This document shows positions 11,690 to 22,457 of a DNA stretch of 64,000 bases, piece after piece. This DNA comes from Castor canadensis (lineage: Eukaryota; Chordata; Mammalia; Rodentia; Castoridae). The stretch is from contig NC_133397.1 in the NCBI RefSeq assembly GCF_047511655.1, positions 14,347,501 through 14,411,500 of the forward strand, written 5' to 3'. The notes beneath the pieces were generated by a model, which worked only from the letters and a program-made list of their open reading frames with translations, had not been told where the DNA came from and searched no databases. The first letter of the stretch is position 1. The number at the start of each line of letters is the position of its first letter. Both the position numbers and the translations under genes were made by a program.

Positions 11690-12043
11690 GATCTTTTTAC
11701 TGTTGTCATAATTTTGTCTTTTCTAAAACATCATACAATTGGAAGAATATAGTACATAGCCTTTTCAGATTGCACTCTTTCATTTACTAACTCATATTTA
11801 AGTTTAATATATATTTTCATGGCTTGGTAGCTAGTTGAATTTTAGTGCTGAAGAATATTTTATTGTCTGGATTTATAACAACTTATACATTCATCTTCTG
11901 AAGGACATGATTGCTTTTAAATTGTGTCAACTATGAATAAAGCTGCTACAAATATCCATATGCAGATTTCTCATGGAGACATAAGTTTTAACTTTCCTTC
12001 ATGTTTTATTGCATTATTCTTTTACTACATGTATATATATTAT
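11690..12043 (-). mobile_element. Old L1 (L1M) 3' region, reversed
   Basis: The reversed 3' end of an old L1 is recognisable: 'ATTCATCTTCTGAAGGACAT', 'TTGCTTTTAAATTGTGTCAA', 'CTATGAATAAAGCTGCTACA', 'AATATCCATATGCAGATTTC', and further left 'AAACATCATACAATTGGAAG'. The composite SINE that follows interrupts it. Confidence 0.65.
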
Positions 12044-12297
12044 GCAGGTGCTATTTGACTTGAGCAGCCCCCATAAGCCCTTTATGCATTGCATAACTTT
12101 GAATTGGGTCTTGCTTTATACCTGGGCCAACCTGGACTGTGATGCCCTTATTTGTAACTCCCCATATAGCTGGGATAACAAGCATATGCCTGTACACCCA
12201 GCTTGAATGAGATGGGGGTCTCCTGAACTTTGTGCCCTACTGGCCTGCAGCTATGATCCTTCCAGTCTCTGCCTGTCTTGACTCACAGTTCCTGGAC
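12044..12297 (-). mobile_element. Composite SINE, ID-B1-B1 (reversed trimer)
   Basis: Reading the plus strand gives a reversed ID-like unit ('GCAGGTGCTATTTGACTTGA', 'AAGCCCTTTA'), then a reversed B1 ('GGGTCTTGCTTTATACCTGG' to 'CTGTACACCCAGCTTGAATG'), then a second reversed B1 ('GAGATGGGGGTCTCCTGAAC' onward). The order mirrors the plus-strand trimers at 1304 and 14521. It is diverged; no clear target-site duplication seen. Confidence 0.6.
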
Positions 12298-12797
12298 TTC
12301 TTATATTTTTAGATGAACATTTAATTCATAATTTTAAATTTTTCATAAAGTGATTTTAACAAATAAATTCTTTTTAAATCCTTAATCAGCTGTCTTTCAT
12401 AACTTTCAATACCTACTAGTTTCAGAATCTCACAAATCTGTATAATTTTCTCACATTTTGGCATCACCATTAAAATATGAATTATAGAGATGAACATCTT
12501 CAAGTTTCCAAACATGATATTTATCTTACCTGTTACATTGTTTTCTGCTTTAATTACATCATCATCAGGGAGTATGTTTTACATCACAGTGAAGCTTGCT
12601 GTGACTTCTGAGGTTTTTTTGAGATCTACTTAAACATTGACTTTTATAAAATATTTGTCATATTTATATCTAGTAGATTCAGAATGAAGATTTAATGATT
12701 GAATCTTCTAGAATCTGACCAATTTTATCTACTTATATTCATATTTATATTTAGAGATATACTTCAATCTCCTGCTATTATTGGTACTGATGTTTTT
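12298..12797 (-). mobile_element. Probable L1M continuation, reversed
   Basis: AT-rich text between two reversed SINEs. Parts resemble a reversed old L1 ('GGTACTGATGTTTTTGAG'), probably the same L1M fossil as the flanks. Low confidence. Confidence 0.35.
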
Positions 12798-12899
12798 GAG
12801 TTTGGTCTCACTATGGTTCCTGATCTGTTCTCATACGCCTGGGCTCAAGTGACACTCCTGCCTCAGTCTCCCAAGTAACTGCAACTACAGGAGCATAAT
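12798..12899 (-). mobile_element. B1/7SL-like monomer, reversed
   Basis: 'TTTGGTCTCACTATGGTTCC', 'TCATACGCCTGGGCTCAAGT', 'CACTCCTGCCTCAGTCTCCC', 'AAGTAACTGCAACTACAGGA' is a reversed 7SL-derived monomer. No ID-like unit is attached. Confidence 0.7.
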
Positions 12900-13600
12900 C
12901 TCTTCCTATTAATGTGTGCATTCCTATTTCTGTTGGCACTTTTTTCAATTAGTGTTGATATATTTGGAAAGCAGATTCTTAGATGCATAAAAAGTCAATA
13001 ATTGTTATAATCTCTTCATTGCTTTTAACTGTTTTATATGCTGATCTCTTTATCCTTATGAAGGAATTTTCTCATAAAATCTATTTTGTTTGGCATTAAT
13101 ATTGCTGCAACAACTGTGAGTATTTGCTGGGCTCATCTCATTTCCATATCTCTATTGTCATCCATACTCTGAAATCCAAGGCATATTCCGCAGGTACTCA
13201 CCATTTGTTTATGGCATTTATCTGCCATCATTGCTCTGTGACTGTGTTTGAAAAATTTGTTGTTATCATTTAATTCAGACACATCTATTGTCAGACAAAT
13301 GCACTTCAAGTTTATTACAATTTGGCAATCTCTCTTTTAGTAGGTGAATTTAATTCATCTATATTTCTATGATTACTATTATAATGGAATTATTTCCTCC
13401 ATTTCTTTTATTAAAGTCTTCTATCAAAATCCTCTTTTTGCTTCTTTTCTGTCTCCCTTCCTAACTTTATTTGTATTGATAAGATTTCCCACTATCACTT
13501 CTTTTTCTTTTATTTAATTCTTAAAGTTTGATGATTATAATAAATTTATTACAGTTTCTCTTTAATAGGGACTTTTGTTTCTGTTATGATATAGAAAAAT
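12900..13600 (-). mobile_element. Old L1M internal fragment, reversed
   Basis: Recognisable reversed L1M text: 'TATGCTGATCTCTTTATCCT', 'TCTATTTTGTTTGGCATTAA', 'TATTGCTGCAACAACTGTGA', 'GCAATCTCTCTTTTAGTAGG', 'TGAATTTAATTCATCTATAT'. No coding frame survives. Confidence 0.5.
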
Positions 13601-14049
13601 GTGAATGACCCTTTATCTGATGATAACAAGGACAGATAAACTAAAATTATACTTTCTTAAGATTTTCTGGAAAAGGCAGAGAATTCTAGAAAGCCTCAAT
13701 GGGCTGAATTCCAGACAGAGGCATGCGAATAATATGTGAGCAGAAACTTCAATATGGTTTCATGCCTCTGGAGAGGATCAGTCTCAGAAATAGTTAAGAC
13801 TTTGGATTCTAGTAGAATAGTTAGGATCTATAGAATCCTAACATGAATCACTTCCTAATAACTCTTTTCCAGCCCCACCAGCCACTTCCTTTAATTATTT
13901 TATTTTTAACCAAGAAAATAGCAGTAGAAAAGCTTGACAATAAAGAGAATTTATGTAGCCTTAGGCATTCTCGTAGTGGTTGAATTCCAGAGTCATACAA
14001 GTTATGATTCAAGCTGAAAGTGAACTAAAACTACATTGAAGCACAGCCC
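13601..14049. other. No confident feature
   Basis: AT-rich, possibly the 5' decay zone of the following L1M. No gene seen. Confidence 0.35.
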
Positions 14050-14508
14050 AACGCTCTGCAAGCTCAAATACTTACAAGTCCAGAGAAATCAGTAGTGGTA
14101 GCCCAGGAAATTGGAAATTGAATTGGCTCAATTTATTTAAAGGTAAAACTTAACAAAGACTCCTGCAAATTCTGAAGTAATCTAAATGGGCAGTACTTCA
14201 ACCTCAAAGACAAAAATAGAGTGAAGAACCGAATGCCCTAGATAAAATTATATTATCCTTTTCATGCAGTGTGTGGAATGCATTAGAAAATTATGAAAAA
14301 CAAATAAACAAGACATGATCACAAGCAAGACTAAAAAGCAGTCATTAGGAGCAAACTAACAGATTATTAAACTCTGGGATTCAGGATGTAAGAACTGTAA
14401 AATATCAAGTTAAACCTGTTAAAGTAGTAACATAAGAAAATTAAAATAATTGACACACTAAGGGATAACCTCAGGGGTAAAAAAAAAAAAAAGGAAAGCT
14501 CTAAAAAC

Positions 14509-14520
14509 TAAACCAAATGG
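14509..14520. repeat. Target-site duplication, left copy
   Basis: The 12-mer TAAACCAAATGG is repeated exactly at 14850-14861, flanking the trimeric SINE. Confidence 0.9.
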
Positions 14521-14849
14521 GGCCTGGGCACAGTGGCTTAAGTCTGTAATCCTAGCTCCTTGGGATGGAGATTGGGAGGATCAGGGTTTGAGGCCAGCCC
14601 AGGCAAAAAGTTTGTGAGACTCCATCTCAACCAATAGTTGGGCACGGTGGAACACATCAGTCATGGCAACTACATGGGCAATCACAAGTAGGGGGACTGT
14701 GGTCCAGGCCAATCCAGGCATAAAACAAGAACTTATCTCAAAATTAATGGAAGCAGAAAGGATTGACAGATTGCTTCAGCGGTAGAACTCCTGCCTAGCA
14801 ATCACAAGGCCCTGAGTACAACCTCCAGTAATGCAAGTAAATAAATAAA
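14521..14849 (+). mobile_element. Composite SINE, B1-B1-ID trimer
   Basis: First B1 monomer GGCCTGGGCACAGTGGCTTA through 'CTCCATCTCAACCAATAG'. Second B1-like monomer begins 'TTGGGCACGGTGGAACACAT' near 14638 and ends in 'AACTTATCTCAAAATTAATG'. ID-like unit begins near 14760 ('GATTGACAGATTGCTTCAGC', A-box-like) and has 'GAGTACAACCTCCAG' as B-box-like text. The tail is (AAAT)n. An exact 12-bp duplication flanks it, which proves the whole trimer was inserted as one unit rather than built from three neighbours. Target is the L1M fossil. Confidence 0.85.
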
Positions 14850-14861
14850 TAAACCAAATGG
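14850..14861. repeat. Target-site duplication, right copy
   Basis: Exact copy of the 12-mer at 14509-14520. Confidence 0.9.
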
Positions 14862-15823
14862 AAATTCTATAATTAACAAATACAATATATGAAATTAAAA
14901 AATAGATGGATGGGTTGAATAACAGGTTGAAAACTGCAGAGAAAATAATCAATGAACTTGATATAAGCCCACAATGAGTATTTCACAACAGAAAATTTTA
15001 AATATTAGAACCTGCATGAAAATTAAGATATAAGATATTAAAATATATAGGGTAGAGGTAAAAGTAGTACTTAAGTATAAATTCATAACATTAAATATGA
15101 ATATCAACAAAAAAGAAAGATCTGAAATTAATGACCTAAGCATCTATCTTAGACACTAAAATAGAAAAGCAAATTGAAACCAAACTATGTAGAACGCAAA
15201 AATAATTAAAATAAGAGAAAGATAATCAATGAAGTAGGAATCATAGAAAAATTTAAAAAAACTGATGTAATAAAAAGCATGATGAAAGGATTAAAAATTT
15301 AAATATTATCAAATTATGATTTAAAAGGGTGGTATCACAACAGACTCCATGAAAACATCAAAAAATAACCTTTATACCGATAAGTTTCACAGCTTAGGTA
15401 GAATGAACAAGTATGTGGGAGACATGAACTTACTCAAAAAGAAACAAATGGCTTTTTATAAATTGAACTCACAATTATTTCTCAGTCTCAGATAGTTTTA
15501 CTGGTAGGTTTTGCCAAACATTTAAGGAAAATGTTAAGTCAATTCTATAGAAAATATATTTTAAATAAAAAAGATGGAAAGGCTTCCAAATAACTATATA
15601 AAACTTGAAAGTAATTTCATGTTAATGGAATCATAAACATGTAATCTTAGAAAGAAGACTATGATGTCTTTCTCACCACATTTATCTGACATTGTGTTAG
15701 AGCACTAAAGAAAGAAAAACAAAAAGCATATAAGAGTTTCTAAAAAGTAGTAATAATTATATTCACAGATAGTTTTGCCTATGTAGCTAACCCAAGGACT
15801 ATGAATAAATATATCTATTGAAC

Positions 15824-15850
15824 ATATATATATATATATATATATATATA
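15824..15850. repeat. (AT)n microsatellite
   Basis: An uninterrupted AT dinucleotide run of 27 bp within L1M-derived DNA. Confidence 0.9.
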
Positions 15851-15955
15851 CTATTAGACTTACTAGATCAATATCATCAAATACAAGGGTCTCAAGATTA
15901 TTTTTATGTATCAGCAACAAATAACTGAAAATAAAATTAAAAATACTATGGCAGA

Positions 15956-16495
15956 TAGAAGGTGATGACCAATTCTTTAACATCCTCTTACCAAGAAATT
16001 CATTGTATGCTCTTACTTGTTGTACTTAAAAATACTTTGAAACTCCTGACACAAAGAGAGTCTCCCTGTCTGCTTTTATTAAATAATATGGTGCAAGTGA
16101 CTCTATAGCATTTTTCAGTTTGTGCCTCAAGGTATTAGCAACTTCCAAACAAGAAGCTGTTTCTTGGAGCACTCATTTATGGAATTCAAATTCATTGTAA
16201 AAAGCCAAGCCTCATGAAGGGACTACACATAAGCACTTCAGTAGGTAGCCCTGGCTGGACAGTTTGCCCAGCATCCCCTGACAGTCACATGAATGATTCA
16301 CATTGTATCCCTAACCCATAACCTTCAGATGACTCTAGCATCAGCTGTTATCTGGCTGCAACCTTACGAACAGCTTTTTTCATGAACCACCCAGTTAAAC
16401 CACGTCTATCAACAAGAATGTGAAGAAAATTATCTTTCATAATCATTGTTTTAAGCCACAAAGTTTTAGGGTAATTTGCAGCCCAGCAAAAGGCA
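15956..16495 (+). mobile_element. MLT1 LTR
   Basis: Ordered MLT1 landmarks: 'GAAGGGACTACACATAAGCA' near 16216, 'CAGATGACTCTAGCATCAGC' near 16326, 'CTGGCTGCAACCTTACGAAC', 'ATGAACCACCCAGTTAAACC' near 16381, 'TTGTTTTAAGCCACAAAGTT' near 16447 and 'TTAGGGTAATTTGCAGCCCA'. The 5' boundary is uncertain. Confidence 0.7.
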
Positions 16496-17240
16496 TTTGA
16501 AATAAAAAAAAAACCCACTTCTAATAGCATCAACAAATAATACAAACAAAAAATTACTTAAGAATACTTTTAATAAAACTTCCAGAGTACACTGAGAAAT
16601 TAAAGTGGCATAAACACAGCACAGCTTTTTCTCTCTGTAGGTATCTAGCAACAACTCAAAAACTGCAGTCTCTCTTATCTGTGTTGTCATTTCTGAAGAC
16701 CTTCAAGAAAGCTTGCTTTCTAAAGCCAGCTCCAAGAACAGTTTGTCCATGCTTCCTACCCAAAGAACCCACAAGTAAAGACAGGAAGATTTTCAATCTT
16801 TCTTCCCTTTAGAGTGATCAAATGAAACTGGAGTTTTGTCTAAACTGTAGAAACTCCACATAAAAGCCCATTCCATTTAAAGAACCACATTCTATTTCTG
16901 TTCGGAATGAAATTTGTGGGAGCCCAGTCTACTGGTGACACAATCAGTGTTGTGTGAGGGGTGTCAGGAAATCACATCCCCTACCTGTAAGCCAGAAATG
17001 CTACCTCGTACTTCACCTGAGATTCACTGCCACTTTTGAATATATGGGCTTTTCAGTACCTATTCTGTGCCAGAACCCTTGGCAAGCATGTTATTTAATT
17101 CCTACCGGAACTCTTCTTTTTTATTTAAATTCCCACGTTGTAGAGATTCCCACGCCTGATAAGAAAATGGTTTTTGCCCCGTTGTTCATGTTAAAGAGTT
17201 GATTCCTTGAGCCTGGGATGGAGGTCCTATCTGAAGTTAG
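16496..17240. other. No recognised feature
   Basis: Unassigned DNA. An 82-codon open frame at 16954-17202 (+) shows no signal peptide, domain or family resemblance. Confidence 0.4.
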
Positions 17241-17249
17241 AAGTCTCTG

Positions 17250-17420
17250 GTTCACTCCACTAGGCCTCAGGTTGCCATTATCCCTATGTGTTTACTTGTC
17301 TGTGTCCCCATTAGACAGCAAGTTCATCAAGTGCAAAAACTGTGCCTTATTAATTTTCATATCCCTAGGAAATAGCACAATGCTTAGCTCTTACTCATTA
17401 TTCATAATGTATCAATAAAT
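17250..17420 (+). mobile_element. L2 3' fragment
   Basis: 'GTGTCCCCATTAGACAGCAA' then 'GTTCATCAAGTGCAAAAACT', 'TTTCATATCCCTAGGAAATA' and 'GCACAATGCTTAGC' follow the L2 3' order ('...agactgtaagctcc...gcagggac...cccagcacctagcacagtgcctggc'). Confidence 0.6.
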
Positions 17421-17454
17421 TTTCAGATTAGAACTTGCGTCTTAGTCTAGGCAT

Positions 17455-17560
17455 TATCTTCTTTGGCCAGACTTAGGCCACAGAAGGCAAGCTGCACATT
17501 TTACTGAACTCTGCATTCTCAGCGCCTAGTGCAAGGACTGGCACACAGTAAATGTTTCAC
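17455..17560 (+). mobile_element. L2 3' tail, second piece
   Basis: 'GAAGGCAAGCTGCACATTTT', 'CATTCTCAGCGCCTAGTGCA' and 'AGGACTGGCACACAGTAAAT' again match the terminal L2 block, so there are two L2 3' tails in direct orientation here. Confidence 0.55.
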
Positions 17561-17699
17561 AGGAGAGTAAAATACAAGTACCCCTATCCCCAGGCCGTCA
17601 CTGACTGGCAGTGGAATTTCCCATAGGGCTATAGAAAGAAGGAGTGGTGTTAATGAAGTAAGATTCTGTGAATAATTTAATAATTAACATTGTCTGTAT

Positions 17700-17910
17700 T
17701 TGCATTTGTTTGCATATACTTCTTAGTTTATGAGATGCTTAACATTCATTTTCTGACCATGACTTTCACAAAGCAAATATTTTTGGCATTTTACAGATGA
17801 AATTTTGTGTCTTGCCCTAAAACACAGGACCAGAAACTAGTGCAGTTGGAGATAATGCCCAGATTTCACTCCTTCCTATGTGGTGCTTTTCCCAGTAGAC
17901 CACCCTTTGA
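17700..17910 (+). mobile_element. Probable MIR
   Basis: 'GGCATTTTACAGATGAAATT', 'TTGTGTCTTGCCCTAAAACA' and 'CAGGACCAGAAACTAG' resemble the MIR core. Diverged. Confidence 0.45.
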
Positions 17911-17939
17911 CCAAAATGAGTAAATGAGCACTCATTTTG

Positions 17940-18050
17940 GAATCCAATCATTTATAGCTAAGAGCCATCAGTTAGGTTTTTAAATTTTTGAACTTCAATA
18001 TCCTCATGTATAAAATTACAGTAGTTATTTTTAGGTTGCTTCCTCTAAAA
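17940..18050 (-). mobile_element. Probable MIR, reversed
   Basis: 'TTGAACTTCAATATCCTCAT' and 'GTATAAAATTACAGTAG' resemble reversed MIR text. Confidence 0.4.
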
Positions 18051-19010
18051 TGAGCTATATTTATTAAAATATTTATTATTAATATTAATATATATTAATA
18101 CAACTTAACACATTAATGTAATCATTTAATTTGAGAGTATAATTATATTACTAGAATACTACTAGTACTTATTAAATTTTATTAAAAGATTCAGATTTGT
18201 TAATTACTAAAAATAAAAGTATAGAAAAAGTAAAATGTTAAATGAATACAATGAAAATAATTTTAATTATGAGGAAGAAATAAGAAATTTTCTAAAGAGA
18301 ATCAGAGAGCTCAGAAGGGCCATGTTTTCTAAGTTCTGCCCCCTATTTCCTTCCTGAGACTGGGAGTCCACTAGGGTCAGGCCATCTCCTAACCCATCTC
18401 CTGCCCTTATCAATGATTTAGTGAACCTCCTGCCCCACAGTTCAGCATGGAGTTGCATTGCACAGCTCTTCACTACCACATTGAGAATGCCTTTTGGTAA
18501 TTACGCAGACTTATGGAAAGTATCTCATAAATCCAAAAAGGGGATCTGTTAGATGGTTCTTCAGTGAGCTTTCTAACTCCCAAATGAAAAGTCACATCAC
18601 CCATAAGTGATGTGTCAATAAGAGACACCATTCATTTGCCAGCAAGTGACAAGTATTATCTCTGAATTAAAAATGCACTGTCTTATGATGTCATAGACAA
18701 ATGTCAGGTGATTTTTCGAACTCAAATATAGCTACAAACAAATTTCATTAGCTTTCCAGGGTTTCCTTTGTGTTGGCAAGTGAAATCAATACAGTGTCAG
18801 AAATTTCTCGCTAAGGACAAAATGCGTATGGGTCATATAGCAAGTCTAAGTCCACTCTAGTTTTTCATTACCTCCAACATCAATCCTCAACTGCAAAACA
18901 GTGATATCCTTTGGCTTCCAGTATCTTTTGTATTTTCCTGACTCTGTTGACACTCAATTGTGTCAAGTGCCTGAAAATGCTTTTCAACTCCTCTCCACCC
19001 ATAAAAATAG
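18051..19010. other. No recognised feature; AT-rich
   Basis: Positions 18055-18260 are very AT-rich with repeated TTAATA words. The remainder is unassigned and contains no supportable gene. Confidence 0.4.
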
Positions 19011-19014
19011 TGGC

Positions 19015-19200
19015 TGCAATTTATTAATCATCAAACAGGAGGCATCTATTCCTACATCTAAGTAAGGAGTTGTCTCCATTCTCCAGATGAGGAACTGGGA
19101 ACTCAACAAAATAATATGTTCAAAGCACTCCACTGGTGACAAAACCAGTATTTAAACTCTAGTTTGTTTAGAATCCAAGTTCTTCCCATTATGTTCCTTT
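19015..19200 (+). mobile_element. MIR SINE
   Basis: 'CCATTCTCCAGATGAGGAAC', 'TGGGAACTCAACAAAATAAT', 'GTGACAAAACCAGTATTTAA' and 'GAATCCAAGTTCTTCCCATT' follow the MIR core and 3' half in order. Confidence 0.65.
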
Positions 19201-19662
19201 TCTCAAGATGAGCTTGAAGCCTATCTCAAACAGAAAGGATCCTTTGAATTTATAACCCTGAATGACTTCCACACATTTCTTTGCCACTCACTGACCGTAC
19301 CACATACATAATCTGTAGTGGCTCTCAGTCTCTAAAATGTCTCATCCATTAAAAGCCCTGAAATGCTTGTATTTTAGGTACTTGGTATCCATCTTCCATC
19401 ATGATCTTTATCTCCTCAAAATACAAGATGTGAAGAAAAAGCATCCTTTTATATGTCCTATTGATCTTCGAATGGTGTTAGGTAGCTTAAACAGTGTTGT
19501 GTCTCAGTAGATATCTAAAAATTGGACATTGATGTGAATTTAAATTGTATTTAGATTAAAATATTCTCTTGAGAGATTAAGAAATTAGGACACAAAGAGA
19601 TTAAGAACTCAAATTCTCTGACAGAGGAAGGTCTTTTGATTTATCAACCAATGGGGTTTTTT

Positions 19663-19820
19663 TCCCCTGTCATAGCTCAGATGCCAAGCTCTTGCCACCA
19701 CTCCCAGTGTTTTTTGTTGGGATGGGGTCTTTTTTGCTCAGACTTGCCTCAAACCACAATCCTCCTGATCTCCAACTCCCAAGAAGCTGGAATTACAGGT
19801 GTGAGCCATCCCACAGAGCC
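19663..19820 (-). mobile_element. B1-type SINE, reversed, with partial second monomer
   Basis: On the minus strand it begins GGCTCTGTGGGATGGCTCAC, continues 'CTGTAATTCCAGCTTCTTGG' and 'GAGGATTGTGGTTTGAGGCA', and then starts a second 7SL-like unit 'CTGGGAGTGGTGGCAAGAGC' that stops early. It may be a truncated member of the multi-monomer SINE family; no ID-like unit is visible. Confidence 0.7.
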
Positions 19821-19929
19821 AAGAGATGTTTTTAATAACTAATAATAACAATATTAAAAAATTATTCCAGGTCAGTAGGCATCATCCAGGGCATATCATC
19901 TCATAATTATTTCTCACTGCTTTACTAAT

Positions 19930-20290
19930 GACAATAAGAGTAGCACATGTTAATATGCAGTGCTTGGAATATGTCAAACGCTTCCTGACACCATAGGCAT
20001 TATCTACGACATAAAAACACATACGAAATAGCAACTTTAATCTCCATAAGATTATTATTGTGCTCACACTAAAAAATTGGAATGAATCACAGAAGATTAG
20101 CATGACCCCTGCACAAGGATGGCATGTGAATTTGTGAAGCTTTCCATGTTATAAAAAGAAAACATTACTATTGTACAGCCAAAGAAACTATAGCTCATAG
20201 TGAATGACTTATCTAAAGTCATCTACCTATAAAGTATTAGAAGTAATATTTGAACCCTAATAGTCTGGCTCATAAGCCCATGTTCTTAAT
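19930..20290 (+). mobile_element. MIR SINE, split by U6 pseudogene
   Basis: The 5' half ('AGTAGCACATGTTAATATGC', 'AGTGCTTGGAATATGTCAAA', 'CATAGGCATTATCTACGACA') lies before 20060. The 3' half ('TATTGTACAGCCAAAGAAAC', 'TATAGCTCATAGTGAATGAC', 'ATATTTGAACCCTAATAGTC', 'GCCCATGTTCTTAATCACTA') resumes at about 20164. Together they form a near complete ancient MIR, which dates the U6 insertion as younger. Confidence 0.7.
20060..20152 (+). pseudogene. U6 snRNA retropseudogene with internal deletion
   Basis: Starts with the U6 5' end GTGCTC, lacks about 15 nt of the 5' stem-loop (loop and 3' arm), then follows U6 in order: 'CTAAAAAATTGGAATGAATC', 'ACAGAAGATTAGCATGACCC', 'CTGCACAAGGATGGCATGTG' and 'AATTTGTGAAGCTTTCCATG'. 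An A-rich tail follows (20153-20162). Flanking 11-mers ATTATTATTGT (20051-20061) and ATTACTATTGT (20164-20174) differ at one base and look like a target-site duplication, the hallmark of L1-mediated retroposition. The deletion and point changes in the spliceosomal core make function very unlikely, and no U6-type upstream promoter is evident. Confidence 0.9.
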
Positions 20291-20649
20291 CACTACCAAG
20301 TAAGAAGAAAACATTCAATAAATGTCTGGTAACTACTTATTCCCAGCCAAGGGCTTTCCCATAGTCGAGCTGCCATTACTGTGAAAAAGCCCAAAGTCAG
20401 GAAGCAAAAGAAATAGAATCTAGTACCCACTCACTCTCTGACACACTCAATTACTCCCCAGTTCTGGACTACTATTTCCTTTCTTAAAGGAAGTTAGATT
20501 ACTTTATCTAGAAGACTAATAGCTTGAGAGATGCCATCAATAAGACAGATTGATGCAGTTTTACTTTATACTAGTACATGATGAGTACCACATGAGGGAA
20601 TTTGCTTTGTCTGCATCCTGAGGAACAGTCCTCCTGACTTCTGAGACCT
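20291..20649. other. No recognised feature
   Basis: Unassigned DNA. Confidence 0.4.
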
Positions 20650-20659
20650 TGATAAAATA

Positions 20660-20820
20660 GGCCAGTCACTCTCAGCAGCTTGTGGGTCAGGTACAGGATC
20701 TCCAATTTCCAAATGAAAAAGGAGAAACTCAGGATGTCTGCATGATTCACTCCAGTCACATTGTCAGTACAGAGCAGAGCCTGCCTTGGAACCCCCATCT
20801 AGCTAATCCAAAGCTCTGAC
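20660..20820 (+). mobile_element. Probable MIR
   Basis: 'CTCCAATTTCCAAATGAAAA', 'AGGAGAAACTCAGGATG', 'AGTCACATTGTCAGTACAGA' and 'GCAGAGCCTGCCTTGGAACC' match the MIR core and 3' half. Diverged. Confidence 0.55.
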
Positions 20821-22455
20821 CATGAACTACGTCAGGATGGCCCAGAAATGTCACTATAATTACCAAAGTAGAACTTGTTTTTCCAGCATCCTCAGCTTCA
20901 TAATTCAACAGCTGTGTGACTCACAATTACTAGTTTCCAATAAGGAAAAGCTTTTTAAAACTTATTTTCTGGGCAAGAAGAGACTTCCATTCAACTCACC
21001 CAACTTTATTATGGTACCCATCCTTCTGCTCACACAAATTTAGAAATAGATTATAATCAAGATGTTTATGCAGATATCATAAAGTACATCACGGAATTTC
21101 AGAGGCTGTATGGTTGCCTGGGTAACAACAATCTCCTACATAAAAGGAAGCTTCTTGGTGAGTGAGACGTGACTCACAGATACAAATCACTGGAGTTTTT
21201 ACCAGGGAACTGTCCAGGTAAATAATGCAGAGGCATCACCATACCCCTCTCCCACTTGGCTTTCCCTAAGTCCATTTCTACCTCAATTATTCTTGCTGTA
21301 CTAACGCTGCATCTTATACCCTCCACTGTCATAATTTGCTGAGCCCCAAATGACCCAAGTCCAGTCAAGTTCATTTAGGAATGTGCCTCTTACTTACCAA
21401 TAGGCACCAAGACTGGCACGAAATGGGCGTTATGAGGAGTAGTAGTGCTTTCAGATGCAAGTCTTAAGCCATCTCTTGGGATCCTATACCACCTTGCTGC
21501 ACTTATAACCTCCCTTGCTGCTGGACTCTCATTCCAATCACTGTTTATGTAAAATTCCCCTTCTGATTTAACTTTGAGCATCTGTAACTTCTGGATGCCA
21601 TTCTCTTTTTTTCATATGAGAATGAGAAAAGTTTGGAACTCAAAAAACAACCTTTTAAAAGACAAGGCTCTCAAGTTCTTCCCTCTCATTTGAGCCACCA
21701 TAAACTTCTCTTTTTTGCTCTAGCCTTTCAGTAGTTCCTTCCTTTCTTCCAGTGTCATGGATGCCAACTGCTGTGGGCCAGTATCAGCTCATAAGAAGGA
21801 CCTTAATAGTCACTGTTCCAATGTTCAGCCTCATCACAGCCTCTTCTTTCTTCCATTTCAATAAATGTATAACCAACCCTTGTTTAGTAGGTCCCTGCCT
21901 CAGGACACTCCCACCAACCACTGTTGGACAATTCTGAATACTAGTGTCTCCTCACCCACTCCAGATGCAGTGAGGTAGCATCTTCTCCTTGCTGACCGAG
22001 GAAGGTTCACAAAGGGCTACAAGTTGTCTTCTTTGTCCCAATTCTTCTTCTCCAACATAATCACCCATTTCAAGTCACAACCCACATAAAAACACCCTAT
22101 TCTTGTCAAGAATATGTGAATGACTGTCTTCCCTTACCATGACTTTGAGGACTTGTAGGAAAGAGTCACAGAATAGTCACAGGACAAAGATGGCTTTTTG
22201 CCTACATTTCCTGCTGAGGTTTTTTTTAATGGAAGTGCTCACTGGCACTTCCTACAGACCTCAGGTCTCACTTGGGTTTTAGGCTTCCTTGTCCTCCTTT
22301 TCCTCAGTGTCAGGGCTTTCCACTTCAGAAATCTTGTCCTTGTCATGCCCATAACTCTACTTTCCTCAGGGAGTACTGTATTGTCTCATCCACCTCCCCA
22401 CTCTAACAATGACTATTGAGATTCGAATTACCCCTAATGAACGGTCACAGCATAT
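20821..22455. other. No recognised gene
   Basis: Several short open frames on both strands lack any recognisable domain. The sequence is pyrimidine-rich near 21660-22400 and may hide old L2 or LTR material, but I cannot assign it. Confidence 0.35.
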
Positions 22456-22457
22456 TT

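Larger units (their letters stand above)
14050..15955 (+). mobile_element. Old L1M fragment (ORF1 and ORF2 relics)
   Basis: An ancient L1 in sense orientation, interrupted at 14521-14849 by a SINE. Text near 14885-14960 ('GGATGGGTTGAATAACAGGT', 'ATCAATGAACTTGATATAAG') resembles an L1 ORF1 coiled-coil region. Text near 15655-15790 ('GATGTCTTTCTCACCACATT', 'CATTGTGTTAGAGCACTAAA') and near 15855-15930 resembles the reverse-transcriptase portion of ORF2. Everything is heavily frameshifted, no frame is open, and internal deletions must have removed much of the element. It contains an AT microsatellite at 15824-15850. Confidence 0.5.

Noticed and set aside
20060..20152. Functional U6 gene
   Set aside because: It lacks part of the 5' stem-loop, has many substitutions, an A-rich tail in place of a T run, and flanking duplications.
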